A DNA stretch of 7,045 bases, from contig CAJKNC010000082.1 in assembly GCA_905201175.1 (NCBI GenBank), positions 1-7,045 on the forward strand. Direction: 5' to 3'. The notes below the pieces were generated by a model that had not been told where the DNA came from, did not search any database, and saw only the letters and a program-made list of their open reading frames with translations. This document shows positions 1-7,006 of the stretch, piece after piece. Each line of letters begins with the position of its first letter. The stretch's first letter is position 1. This DNA comes from an uncultured Succinatimonas sp. (GTDB taxonomy: Bacteria; Pseudomonadota; Gammaproteobacteria; Enterobacterales; Succinivibrionaceae). Position numbers and translations under genes: made by a program.

Positions 1-25
1 ATTAAAATAAATAAAAATATTCTTT

Positions 26-67
26 ATACACAAACCCCGTAATCAATCCTTAAGATCAATAACGGGG
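26..67 (-). terminator. Intrinsic-type terminator after glpX
   Basis: On the minus strand, about 40 bases after the glpX stop, two 14-base arms (67-54 and 48-35) face each other across a 5-base loop. The outer six pairs, CCCCGT with ACGGGG, are perfect. Inside them are one U-U mismatch and two G-U wobbles. The transcript continues UUUGUGUAU, a short and interrupted U tract, so termination may be moderate. The hairpin closely resembles the palindrome at 7001-7036, so it may also be a copy of a dispersed repeat that serves as a terminator. The role is inferred from structure and position. Confidence 0.72.
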
Positions 68-108
68 CCTATATTAAGAATATTTATATAAATTATAAGT
101 TTTTTAAA

Positions 109-1095
109 TTAATAAACTACAGAACTCATCTTTGAGAGCTTAGCACGATCATGCCATGCTTGAATATATCTGCGAGTTCCTGTGCGTCCACGAGAAGTTA
201 ACGAAGATGTTAATGCATATTCGCCTTTATAGCGAACGCCCTCTAACAACTCACCCTCAGTTACACCTGTTACCGCAAAATAGCACTGATCTGAAGTTAT
301 CAAATCATCAACACCGCGAATCTGTTTTAAGTCAATGCCATCTGCAATTATAGCTGCACGCTCGCTCTCGGTTTTAGGAGCTAAACGAGTTAACATCTGG
401 CCGCCAGATCCCTTAATTGCACAAGCACTAACAACAGCCTCAGGAGTCCCTCCAATGCCAATTAACATATCAATTTGAGATCTAGGATCAATTGCCATAA
501 TAGCTGCAGCAATATCACCTTCCTTATGAAGCATTACACGTGCACCTGCAAGTCTTACATCCTGAATAAGCTTAGCATGACGAGGCTTATCTAAAACAAA
601 AACATTCAGTTCTCTAACATTTTTGCCCAAGGCTTTCGCAACTTTAATAATATTATCTTTAACAGGAGCATCAAGATCTATTACGTTTGCCGCCTCCTTG
701 CCTACAGCAATCTTCTCGCAATAATAGCTATGCCCTGGATTAAACATAGAGCCTTTTGCAGCAATACCTGCTGCAGACAAAGCATTAGGTCTGCCAAAAG
801 CTGCGCATGAAGTGCCATCAACAGGATCTACAGCAACATCCACTTCAAGCCCATCGCCAAAACCTACTTTTTCACCATTAAAAAGCATCGGAGCATTATC
901 TTTTTCACCTTCACCAATAATTACTGTACCGCGCACGTGAATACCCTGAAATGCGATACGCATGGCATCAACTGCAGCAGCATCAACAGAGTCCTTATCG
1001 CCGCGACCTATAAAACGCGCAGCTGCTAAAGCAGCAGCCTCTGTTACGCGAACTAAATCCAGCGCAATATTTTTATCAGTTAAATGTTGTTGCAT
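109..1095 (-). CDS. glpX: Class II fructose-1,6-bisphosphatase (GlpX)
   Basis: This 328-residue cytosolic enzyme should hydrolyse fructose-1,6-bisphosphate to fructose-6-phosphate and phosphate in gluconeogenesis, using divalent metal. The whole protein matches the GlpX family in length and layout. Visible landmarks are GRGDKD near residues 30-35, IGEGEKDNAPM at 60-70, the lithium-sensitive-phosphatase signature DPVDGT at 90-95 with metal-binding acidic residues, and GIGGTPEA at 213-220, whose glutamate is expected in the active site. The ATG start is well supported by GAGGAG eight bases upstream. The C-terminus, RGRTGTRRYIQ followed by a short tail, is intact. The gene is set off from the upstream pho operon by a terminator and 351 bases and ends in its own hairpin, so it is probably transcribed alone. 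Some members of this family also act on sedoheptulose-1,7-bisphosphate; that cannot be judged here. Confidence 0.96.
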   Translation of the reverse strand: MQQHLTDKNIALDLVRVTEAAALAAARFIGRGDKDSVDAAAVDAMRIAFQGIHVRGTVIIGEGEKDNAPMLFNGEKVGFGDGLEVDVAVDPVDGTSCAAFGRPNALSAAGIAAKGSMFNPGHSYYCEKIAVGKEAANVIDLDAPVKDNIIKVAKALGKNVRELNVFVLDKPRHAKLIQDVRLAGARVMLHKEGDIAAAIMAIDPRSQIDMLIGIGGTPEAVVSACAIKGSGGQMLTRLAPKTESERAAIIADGIDLKQIRGVDDLITSDQCYFAVTGVTEGELLEGVRYKGEYALTSSLTSRGRTGTRRYIQAWHDRAKLSKMSSVVY

Positions 1096-1103
1096 GGTAA
1101 AAA

Positions 1104-1109
1104 CTCCTC
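1104..1109 (-). promoter_or_regulatory. glpX: Ribosome binding site of glpX
   Basis: The minus strand reads GAGGAG, an almost ideal Shine-Dalgarno core, eight bases before the glpX ATG. It is the strongest such site in the window and fixes the start codon. It suggests efficient translation compared with the weaker sites in the pst-pho operon. Confidence 0.85.
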
Positions 1110-1154
1110 AAAAGAAATGCTTATATATTTATAACATTAAATATTTATTTGTTA

Positions 1155-1182
1155 TTTATATGATACTATTTTGAATTTTGAA
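1155..1182 (-). promoter_or_regulatory. Candidate proximal promoter for glpX
   Basis: On the minus strand TTCAAA (1182-1177) and TATAAA (1160-1155) are separated by 16 bases. They match the housekeeping sigma consensus at 4 of 6 and 5 of 6 positions. Transcription would start near 1148, giving a leader of roughly 50 bases. The region is very AT-rich, so chance matches are likely; the distal candidate at 1247-1275 scores equally well. Confidence 0.35.
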
Positions 1183-1205
1183 TGGAGGTTTTGTAGCAAA
1201 TATTT

Positions 1206-1232
1206 ACGCAACCTGTTAACAGTATCACGCAA
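1206..1232. promoter_or_regulatory. Possible operator: palindrome between direct repeats
   Basis: A perfect 10-base palindrome, CTGTTAACAG (1213-1222), lies between two direct copies of ACGCAA (1206-1211 and 1227-1232) whose starts are 21 bases apart, about two helical turns. It sits between the two candidate glpX promoters, where a repressor or activator could act. The sequence does not match a regulator site that I can name, and function is inferred from geometry only. Confidence 0.3.
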
Positions 1233-1246
1233 ACTCCACAAAAATA

Positions 1247-1275
1247 CATATAAAACACTGCATCTAAGCTGTCAG
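1247..1275 (-). promoter_or_regulatory. Candidate distal promoter for glpX
   Basis: On the minus strand CTGACA (1275-1270, 5 of 6 to the -35 consensus) and TATATG (1252-1247, 4 of 6 to the -10 consensus) are separated by 17 bases. A start near 1240 would give a leader of about 145 bases carrying the palindrome at 1213-1222. This is an alternative to the proximal candidate; both could be used. Confidence 0.35.
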
Positions 1276-1388
1276 TATTTACCTAATACTTTAATTTCGG
1301 AAAAATACACTCCTAAATATTCTTTATCTTGACTTTCATCAAGATCTCTTATCGGCTTGATATTTGTTTAAAAATAATTAAGACTTAT

Positions 1389-1427
1389 AAAAAAATAAGG
1401 ATTGTCTTCTATAAAGAAAACAATCCT
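1389..1427 (-). terminator. Intrinsic terminator of the pst-pho operon
   Basis: About 20 bases after the phoR stop, the minus strand carries AGGATTGT (1427-1420) and ACAATCCT (1405-1398) as an 8-bp perfect stem. A G-U and three further pairs extend it inward around a 6-base loop. It is followed by UA and seven U residues (1395-1389). Strong stem plus U tract is the classical rho-independent form, and it is convincing only in the minus direction. It separates the operon from glpX. Confidence 0.88.
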
Positions 1428-1446
1428 AAAAAATCCGCAAAAAGCT

Positions 1447-3135
1447 TTAGCTTTCCTTGAAGAAATTCTGACATACAGTTTTTTTAGGAAACTTCAATTT
1501 AAAAATAGATCCCTTGCCTTCCTCGCTTTCAACTTCTATTGTGCCGTTGTAAAGTAAGACTATATGCTTAACAATAGACAAGCCTAATCCTGTGCCGACT
1601 CTTGATTTATTATGACTTTTATCAACGCAATAAAATCTCTCAAAAATTCTCATTTGTGCTGATTTAGGTATGCCAATGCCGTCATCCTTAATATTTATAT
1701 AAATAAATTCATCATCATGACTATAATCTACCCAAACATGGCCACCTGGATTATTATATTTAATAGCGTTATCGCATAAATTAAAAAGCATCTGATTAAA
1801 ATATCTAAATACGCCGTAAATCTTTGGAGCCTCTCCCTTAATATTTAAGGAGACTTTCATCTCCTCGCACTTACTTTCTAAAGATTCTTTGATACCAGCA
1901 AATATATGAGCTAAATCAATTTGCTCATCTTCCAATCGTTTGCCTTCATCTAACCTTGATAAAAGAATTATATCGTTAATCAGATTTAAGAGATTTTCTC
2001 CTTCTTTGCGAATACGTCTGGCAAAAGGCACGATATCTTTAGGACTAACTAAGTTATTTTCTAAAAGCTCCGCTCTTCCAATAATAGACTGCAAAGGGGT
2101 CTTTAATTCATGAGAAACATTAGCTGTAAATTCCTGCCGCTGTCTTTCTGCAATACGTTTTTGAGTGACGTCAATTACTAATAAAGCATAACCTAGATGA
2201 TTATCCTCAGTATCAATCTTATTGAAGAACACTCTATAAAAATGATCATTTAATTCTAAATCTTCAATTTTATTGTTAAGCTCTTCGCCCTTATCAAAAT
2301 ATTTACGAATTAAAACGGAGCGATCAATACTCAAAATATTTTTGCCGACACAGCTGTCGTCAATTTGGAAAATATTTTTAGCACTTTCATTGATACTGAT
2401 AATCACTCCTAAGCCATTAAACAAAACAAGTCCTTCAGACATGCTCGCCGTAATAGCCTGCATTTCTCGAGATTGTCTTGAAATTTTATTAATCAAATCG
2501 TTAATACGTTTTTGATGCATATCAATACGTCTAACTAATGGTGTCAATTCAGCATAAACCTCATTCTGCAAAGGACGATTTAAATCAATAGCATTAATTG
2601 GCCTGACAATAATTACCGATAATCTATAAGCAATAAAAGCAGAAATAATGGCTGAAATTACAACAATCCCTAAAAAACTCCAAAATAAATTCCAAGTCAA
2701 ACTGAAGACATTTTCGGTAGTAAAAGAAGCTCTTAAAACCTCTCCTGAATTAAGTTTTACTGCATAATAAACAGTTTCTGTATCTAAAGTCTCAGAATAG
2801 CGCTGTACAGAGCTATAGCCTTTTTTTTCAGCTTCAATAAATTCTTTACGATTGCCATGGTTAGGCATAAGATTTACTTTTTTAACCTTACTGTCAAAAA
2901 ATACAGTACCGTCAGGATTTATTAAAGTTACTCTAAAAGAGCCATAACTCAGCCCCATAATGTAATTTTTACCAAAATTTTTAATATCTTCGACTAAAGA
3001 TTCAGTGTACTCATAAAGCATCTGCTCATCATTCTTTTTCATCAAATTATGAGCAAACCATAAAGCAGAAGCTAATCCTATAATCAAAAACAATAATGTG
3101 GAAAAAAATACTGCTTTAAATACTTTACTTATCAA
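1447..3135 (-). CDS. phoR: Phosphate-regulon sensor histidine kinase PhoR
   Basis: This 562-residue membrane kinase should autophosphorylate when phosphate is scarce and pass the phosphate to the PhoB/PhoP-type regulator encoded just upstream. In order: a membrane segment near residues 8-28; an extracytoplasmic sensor region of about 120 residues; a second membrane segment near 150-172; a HAMP-like linker from about 173; a PAS-like domain near 220-325; and the H-box ANVSHELKTPLQ with His342. The ATP-binding domain follows, with the N-box around Asn456, DDGIGIP at 484-490 and GTGLGLS at 514-520. All catalytic boxes are intact. The start is TTG, two bases after the phoB stop. The next in-frame ATG would remove the first membrane segment, and an in-frame stop lies a few codons upstream, so TTG is the best choice. 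Assignment to PhoR rather than a generic kinase rests on architecture and operon context. Confidence 0.93.
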   Translation of the reverse strand: MISKVFKAVFFSTLLFLIIGLASALWFAHNLMKKNDEQMLYEYTESLVEDIKNFGKNYIMGLSYGSFRVTLINPDGTVFFDSKVKKVNLMPNHGNRKEFIEAEKKGYSSVQRYSETLDTETVYYAVKLNSGEVLRASFTTENVFSLTWNLFWSFLGIVVISAIISAFIAYRLSVIIVRPINAIDLNRPLQNEVYAELTPLVRRIDMHQKRINDLINKISRQSREMQAITASMSEGLVLFNGLGVIISINESAKNIFQIDDSCVGKNILSIDRSVLIRKYFDKGEELNNKIEDLELNDHFYRVFFNKIDTEDNHLGYALLVIDVTQKRIAERQRQEFTANVSHELKTPLQSIIGRAELLENNLVSPKDIVPFARRIRKEGENLLNLINDIILLSRLDEGKRLEDEQIDLAHIFAGIKESLESKCEEMKVSLNIKGEAPKIYGVFRYFNQMLFNLCDNAIKYNNPGGHVWVDYSHDDEFIYINIKDDGIGIPKSAQMRIFERFYCVDKSHNKSRVGTGLGLSIVKHIVLLYNGTIEVESEEGKGSIFKLKFPKKTVCQNFFKES

Positions 3136-3137
3136 TT

Positions 3138-3806
3138 CTACGAACCAACCTTATACCCTACACCGCGTACGGTTTTGATAATATATTCCATTTCCCCTAA
3201 CTTCTGTCTTAAAGTACGGATATGCACATCTACAGTACGGCTTTCACCGTCATACTCCGTACCCCAAATTCTATCTAAAAGCTGATCGCGAGAAAAAACG
3301 CGCCCTTGTCGTTTTAACATCAAGAGCAATAACTCATATTCTTTTAGGGTCAAATCAATAATCTTTCCATTAACTTTAACCTCATGATTTGCTTCGTTTA
3401 AAGATAATGTCCCGAGGACAATCTCCTCAGACTGGACATTACCATTGCAACGCCGTAAAACAGCGTTGATACGAGCAACCATTTCAATTAAAGAAAATGG
3501 TTTGGTCAGATAGTCATCTGCTCCTAAATCCAGGGCATTGACGCGCTCATATTCAGCCCCCTTAGCGGTAGCCATAATTACTGGAATATTACGAGTACGT
3601 GCCCCGGCTCGAAGTCGCTTTAAGATATCAATGCCGCTCATATCCGGCAGCATAATATCTAATAAAACCAAATCAGGAATACGTTTTTCTACTGCGGCAA
3701 AGAAACTGGTTCCATCGGCAAACACCTCTGTTTCCATATTCATAGATTGCAAAGTGTACTGCTCGATCTCACGGATATCAGTATCATCTTCAACGCAATA
3801 AATCAT
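3138..3806 (-). CDS. phoB: Phosphate-regulon response regulator PhoB/PhoP
   Basis: This 222-residue DNA-binding regulator of the OmpR/PhoB family should be phosphorylated by PhoR and control phosphate-starvation genes. The receiver domain (about 1-118) shows the acidic pair Asp7-Asp8, phospho-acceptor Asp50 in LLDIMLPDMSG, Thr80 in the ATAKG switch and Lys102 in TKPF. The winged-helix domain (about 127-222) has the typical LTLKEYELLLLM, the recognition-helix region SRTVDVHIRTLRQKL and the closing hairpin TVRGVGYKV. The ATG overlaps the phoU stop by four bases (ATGA), indicating translational coupling. A purine-rich GGAG and AGGA lie just upstream inside phoU. The ortholog is called phoP in Bacillus and phoB in proteobacteria; its targets cannot be read here. 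Confidence 0.94.
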   Translation of the reverse strand: MIYCVEDDTDIREIEQYTLQSMNMETEVFADGTSFFAAVEKRIPDLVLLDIMLPDMSGIDILKRLRAGARTRNIPVIMATAKGAEYERVNALDLGADDYLTKPFSLIEMVARINAVLRRCNGNVQSEEIVLGTLSLNEANHEVKVNGKIIDLTLKEYELLLLMLKRQGRVFSRDQLLDRIWGTEYDGESRTVDVHIRTLRQKLGEMEYIIKTVRGVGYKVGS

Positions 3807-4465
3807 AGTCCTAAATCTCCAACCGTATTAATCTTGCCGGTAACCACATAAGAAACCCACTTAGCTATATTACAAGCATGATCTCCAATGCGTTCTAAAT
3901 ATTTTGCCATCATAATAACATCTAAAGATAACTCTGTATCTTTTTCACAGGTCCTGGCTTTTAAAATCAGAGACTTTCTAATCATAGCAAAATATTCATC
4001 TACAGCCTTATCTTGTCTTATTACTGCTTTAGCTAAATCCTCATCACGATTAATAAAAGAATCAATAGCAAGCTTAACCATGGAAGTAGCTTCTTTTGCC
4101 ATATTATGTAAAAGATCTAAATCCTCGCCCTCATAATTGTAATCAAAACTCATAACAATCTGAGCAATATCGCTAGCTTGATTACCAATTCGCTCTAAAT
4201 CTGCAACCATCTTTAAAGTAGCTGAAACTACTAATAAATCTATAGCTACAGGCTGCTCATGAAGAATAATATTCAAGCATAATGTTTCGATGTCTCGAGA
4301 CTTAGTATCAATATCATAATCAGCCCTATACACATTTAAAGCTAATTCACGATCTCTCTCTTTAAAAGCTTTAAAAACACTGTCTAAATTAGACTCACAT
4401 AAAGAGCCCATTAAAATTAAATTTTTGTTTAAGCGCTGCAGCTGCTCATCTAAATTCTTTCTCAT
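3803..4465 (-). CDS. phoU: Phosphate signalling protein PhoU
   Basis: This 220-residue cytoplasmic helical protein should link the Pst transporter to the PhoR kinase, keeping the kinase inhibited when phosphate is plentiful and limiting uptake. The internal duplication that defines the family is plain: DLERIGNQASDI at residues 89-100 and YLERIGDHACNI at 189-200, each centred on an acidic metal-binding helix of a three-helix bundle. Length is typical. Its ATG overlaps the pstB TAA by one base, and its stop overlaps the phoB start by four, so it is translated as part of the operon. AGGAAG lies about 10 bases upstream of the start. Its position between transporter and two-component system suits the adaptor role. 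Confidence 0.95.
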   Translation of the reverse strand: MRKNLDEQLQRLNKNLILMGSLCESNLDSVFKAFKERDRELALNVYRADYDIDTKSRDIETLCLNIILHEQPVAIDLLVVSATLKMVADLERIGNQASDIAQIVMSFDYNYEGEDLDLLHNMAKEATSMVKLAIDSFINRDEDLAKAVIRQDKAVDEYFAMIRKSLILKARTCEKDTELSLDVIMMAKYLERIGDHACNIAKWVSYVVTGKINTVGDLGL

Positions 4466-5220
4466 TATCCAAATCTTCCTGTAATGTAATCTTCAGTACG
4501 CTTGTCTTTAGGTTTTGTAAATATCACATCTGTCTTGTCCATCTCCACTAAATCTCCCAAAAGAAAGAAAGCGGTATTATCAGAGATACGCAAAGCTTGC
4601 TGCATATTATGGGTAACAATAACGATGGTATATTTCTGTTTTAGCTCTAACGCTAATTCTTCGATCTTTCCTGTTGAAATTGGATCTAATGCTGAAGTCG
4701 GCTCGTCCATTAACAAAACATCAGGCTCAACCGCCAAAGCTCTAGCAATACATAAACGCTGCTGCTGTCCTCCAGATAATCCTAGGGCTGAAGTTTTTAA
4801 ACGATCTTTTACTTCATCAAAAATAGCAGCTTGTCTTAAAGAACGCTCCACAATTTCATCAAGTTTTGCTCGGTTTCTAACTCCATGAGTACGCGGCCCA
4901 TAAGCAACATTGTCGTAAATACTCATTGCAAAAGGATTTGGCTTTTGGAACACCATGCCAACGTCTTTACGCAGCTTACTGACATTAACATCACTGTTAA
5001 CTAATTCCTGACCACGATATTTGATGCTTCCCTCGAGCCTTACCTCCGGGATTAAATCGTTCATACGATTTAAAGTACGAATAAAAGTTGATTTTCCACA
5101 ACCTGAAGGGCCAATTAAGGCGGTAATATCATGCTCATGGATTACCATATTTACATTGTGTAATGCATGGGTATTGCCATACCAAAGATTAAACTTATTT
5201 ACATCAAAAATAGTTTCCAT
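4465..5220 (-). CDS. pstB: Phosphate ABC transporter ATPase PstB
   Basis: This 251-residue cytoplasmic ATPase should drive high-affinity phosphate import through PstC and PstA. All ABC motifs are present: Walker A GPSGCGKST (37-45), the Q-loop FQKPNPF (Gln92) characteristic of the phosphate subfamily, signature LSGGQQQR (148-155), Walker B LLMDEPT ending at 175, D-loop SALD, and the H-loop His204 in VTHNMQQA. Also typical of PstB are NRMNDLIPEVR near 51-61 and the C-terminal EDYITGRFG. The start codon lies three bases after the pstA stop, and AGAAAGG about 10 bases upstream provides a binding site. No defects are seen. Confidence 0.97.
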   Translation of the reverse strand: METIFDVNKFNLWYGNTHALHNVNMVIHEHDITALIGPSGCGKSTFIRTLNRMNDLIPEVRLEGSIKYRGQELVNSDVNVSKLRKDVGMVFQKPNPFAMSIYDNVAYGPRTHGVRNRAKLDEIVERSLRQAAIFDEVKDRLKTSALGLSGGQQQRLCIARALAVEPDVLLMDEPTSALDPISTGKIEELALELKQKYTIVIVTHNMQQALRISDNTAFFLLGDLVEMDKTDVIFTKPKDKRTEDYITGRFG

Positions 5221-5223
5221 AAT

Positions 5224-6081
5224 TTAATTTGCCTTTCTTTTTTGAATTCTACGTGCGAGGAATGTTGCAAGAAAATTGATAAGTAAGCTCATAAACAAGA
5301 GAATTGCTGCTATAACAAACGCTACCTCGAATTCTCCCTGCTCTTTTGCGTAAACATATAGAGCTACAGTAAGCGTTGAACCTGCAGAGCCCATACCTTC
5401 AAAATAACCATTTAAAGTATGAGCAAAACCTGCAGTAAATAATAATGCTGCAGATTCACCCAGCATACGGCCTATACTTAAGATACAGCCCGTCACAATG
5501 CCTTCAATACAGCAAGGCAATACTACGGTTCTAATTACATGCCACTTAGCTGCACCTAAACCAAAAGCTCCTTCACGATAAGATTGCGGAACTGTTTTTA
5601 AGCTTTCCTGAGTAGTACGAATAATGGTTGGGAGATTCATAATCATCAATGTCAGCGAACCTGCTAATAAAGATGTCTGTAATCCAAAGAATTGGCAGAA
5701 AATCAGCATGCCGACCAAACCATAAATAATTGAAGGAATGCCAGCTAATGTCTCAATACAATATTCTATTGCTTTAACCAATTTGGGAGATCTTGCATAC
5801 TCTGTTAGGTAGATAGCTGCTCCAACACCCATCGGCAATACAAAAAGCAAAGTTGTAAAAATAAGGTAAATTGTATTTAGAATATCTGGCAAAACACCAA
5901 TAGTATCGTTTAAATAACTTGGCGAGGTTGATAACAATTCCCAAGAAAAATATGGTATTGACCTAAAGAAAATATAAGCGATCATGAAAAATACAATACA
6001 AATGGTGATCGTTATACACAAATATGTCAAAGAAACCATATTTGCCTTATAGATCTGACGCTTGACTTGAGAGACTGACAT
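5224..6081 (-). CDS. pstA: Phosphate ABC transporter permease PstA
   Basis: This 285-residue inner-membrane subunit should pair with PstC to form the phosphate channel. Six hydrophobic segments can be placed near residues 17-40, 67-92, 112-133, 138-155, 195-218 and 252-276. The cytoplasmic EAA loop that contacts PstB is visible near 170-190 as EGAFGLGAAKWHVIRTVVLP. TLAGIPSIIYGLVGM (111-125) is the segment shared by PstA and PstC. The basic C-terminus RRIQKRK agrees with a cytoplasmic end. The ATG overlaps the pstC TAA by one base, and AAGGA lies about 10 bases upstream. The frame is intact throughout, in contrast with pstC. Confidence 0.95.
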   Translation of the reverse strand: MSVSQVKRQIYKANMVSLTYLCITITICIVFFMIAYIFFRSIPYFSWELLSTSPSYLNDTIGVLPDILNTIYLIFTTLLFVLPMGVGAAIYLTEYARSPKLVKAIEYCIETLAGIPSIIYGLVGMLIFCQFFGLQTSLLAGSLTLMIMNLPTIIRTTQESLKTVPQSYREGAFGLGAAKWHVIRTVVLPCCIEGIVTGCILSIGRMLGESAALLFTAGFAHTLNGYFEGMGSAGSTLTVALYVYAKEQGEFEVAFVIAAILLFMSLLINFLATFLARRIQKRKAN

Positions 6082-6960
6082 TATTTTTTATATCCTTTTT
6101 TAAGCATCATGTTCAAAATGGCATTGATCATCATGATGAATACAAACAAAACCAAAGCTATTGAGAATAAAGCTTCGCGCTGAAGTCCTGAAGAATAGGA
6201 CATCTCTGAAGCTACAGCTGTAGTTAAGAACCTTACAGATTCGAAAATTCCAGGCATATTAGCGACATTTCCTGCAACCATCATTACTGCCATAGCCTCA
6301 CCGATAGCTCTGCCAACGCCTAAAACTACAGCTGCTGCAATACCGCTTTTTGCTGCAGGGACTACAACCCTAAAAATGGTCTCAATTTTATTTGCCCCTA
6401 AAGCTAAACTGCCAAGCTCATATTCAACAGGAACAGCTTCAATAGCCGTAATTGACACTTTAATAATCGAAGGCAAAATCATTACAGCTAAGACAATAAT
6501 TGCTGAAAATAATGAAGATCCGTCTGGAATATCAAATAAAGCCTGTACTCCAGGAACCAAAACCAGCATACCTATAAAACCGTATACTACAGAAGGAATA
6601 CCGGCTAAAAGATCAATCATAGGCTCCACAATCAATTTAATTTTTTTAGGAGCCATTTTCGCTAAATATACGGCAGAAAAAAAATCCTAACGGCAAACCT
6701 ATTATGATTGCACCAGCCGTACCATAAATAGATGTTAAAATAAAAGGTAAAATACCAAACTGAGGAGGATTTGCAGTGGAAGCCCACTTATCTCCGAAAA
6801 GAAAATCTATAACGCCTATCTTTGCTATTGCTGGGAGTCCTGCAATAATAAGATAAACACAGATCATTAATACAAAGGCGATATTAATTACGCCCAGGAT
6901 TAAAAATACCGTCGCAGCAATAGACTCGGTATTAAAAAGTCTTTTAAAATTTAAATCCAT
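6081..6960 (-). pseudogene. pstC: Phosphate permease PstC, frame broken by one base
   Basis: Two overlapping frames together encode one PstC. The first (6960-6646, 104 residues from MDLNFKRL) carries the N-terminus, membrane segment 1 (about 15-40) and segment 2 (about 69-94), then runs into SENGS and a stop. The second (6656-6081, 191 residues) carries LLAGIPSVVYGFIGM, the EAA loop ELGSLALGANKIETIFRVVVP and the remaining membrane segments. Removing one base from the A8 run at 6677-6684 (T8 in the coding sense) joins them as GFFSAVYLAKMAPKK and gives 292 residues, normal for PstC. The start at 6960 has AAAGG about 10 bases upstream. An ATG at 7008 would add 16 residues but lies inside a hairpin with no binding site. 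The second frame begins with an in-frame ATG at 6656 but has no binding site. The product may be non-functional, rescued by slippage, or intact if the extra base is a sequencing error. Confidence 0.9.
6677..6684 (-). other. pstC: A8/T8 homopolymer at the pstC frame break
   Basis: The coding strand reads GGA followed by eight T residues and CTGCC. With seven Ts the PstC frame is continuous; with eight it is not. Such runs favour replication slippage and RNA polymerase slippage, and are also classic sequencing-error sites. The indel must lie here or very close by, because family-like sequence runs right up to the run on both sides. Confidence 0.8.
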
Positions 6961-6965
6961 AATCG

Positions 6966-6976
6966 TACTAACCTTT
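6966..6976 (-). promoter_or_regulatory. pstC: Ribosome binding site supporting the pstC start
   Basis: AAAGGTTAG on the minus strand lies about 6-10 bases before the ATG at 6960 and has a moderate Shine-Dalgarno match. No comparable site precedes the alternative in-frame ATG at 7008, so the shorter N-terminus MDLNFKRL is preferred. Confidence 0.6.
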
Positions 6977-7006
6977 AAAAAAGCGGGGCATTCTAGTATG
7001 AACCCC
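6977..7006 (-). promoter_or_regulatory. Possible attenuator before pstC
   Basis: On the minus strand GGGG (7006-7003) can pair with CCCC (6988-6985). A further short pairing, CAU with AUG, lies inside, and GC plus six U residues (6982-6977) follow. That is terminator-like, although the stem is short and has a two-base bulge. The same GGGG is the 3' arm of the stronger upstream hairpin (7036-7001), so the two folds exclude each other. This could modulate the pstS to pstCAB ratio, which is known to be unequal in other bacteria. The function is inferred. Confidence 0.35.

Larger units (their letters stand above)
1096..1446. other. Intergenic region between phoR and glpX
   Basis: This is a 351-base, AT-rich gap with no supportable gene. 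It contains the phoR-side terminator (1389-1427), two candidate glpX promoters, a palindrome flanked by direct repeats (1206-1232) and the glpX ribosome binding site. The stretch 1276-1388 shows only a short inverted repeat, CTTGA with TCAAG, at 1329-1344. Minus-strand mini-ORFs of 8-27 codons exist but lack convincing ribosome binding sites. Confidence 0.8.

Noticed and set aside
1213..1222. Pho box upstream of glpX because of TTAACA
   Set aside because: A Bacillus-type Pho box needs several TTAACA-like hexamers at about 11-base spacing. Only one, within a palindrome, is present.
1167..1250. Minus-strand 27-codon ORF starting MYFCGVCVILLTGC with a lipobox-like LTGC
   Set aside because: There is no ribosome binding site, it overlaps the candidate promoter and operator elements, and short cysteine-rich hydrophobic ORFs arise easily by chance.
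1316..1342. 8-codon minus-strand leader-like peptide MKVKIKNI
   Set aside because: It has only a weak purine stretch upstream, no clear attenuator after it, and lies upstream of both promoter candidates for glpX.
4502..4888. Plus-strand 128-codon open frame opposite pstB
   Set aside because: It is antisense to a fully motif-bearing pstB, resembles no family, and has no binding site or neighbours. It is a shadow of the real gene, like the other plus-strand frames.
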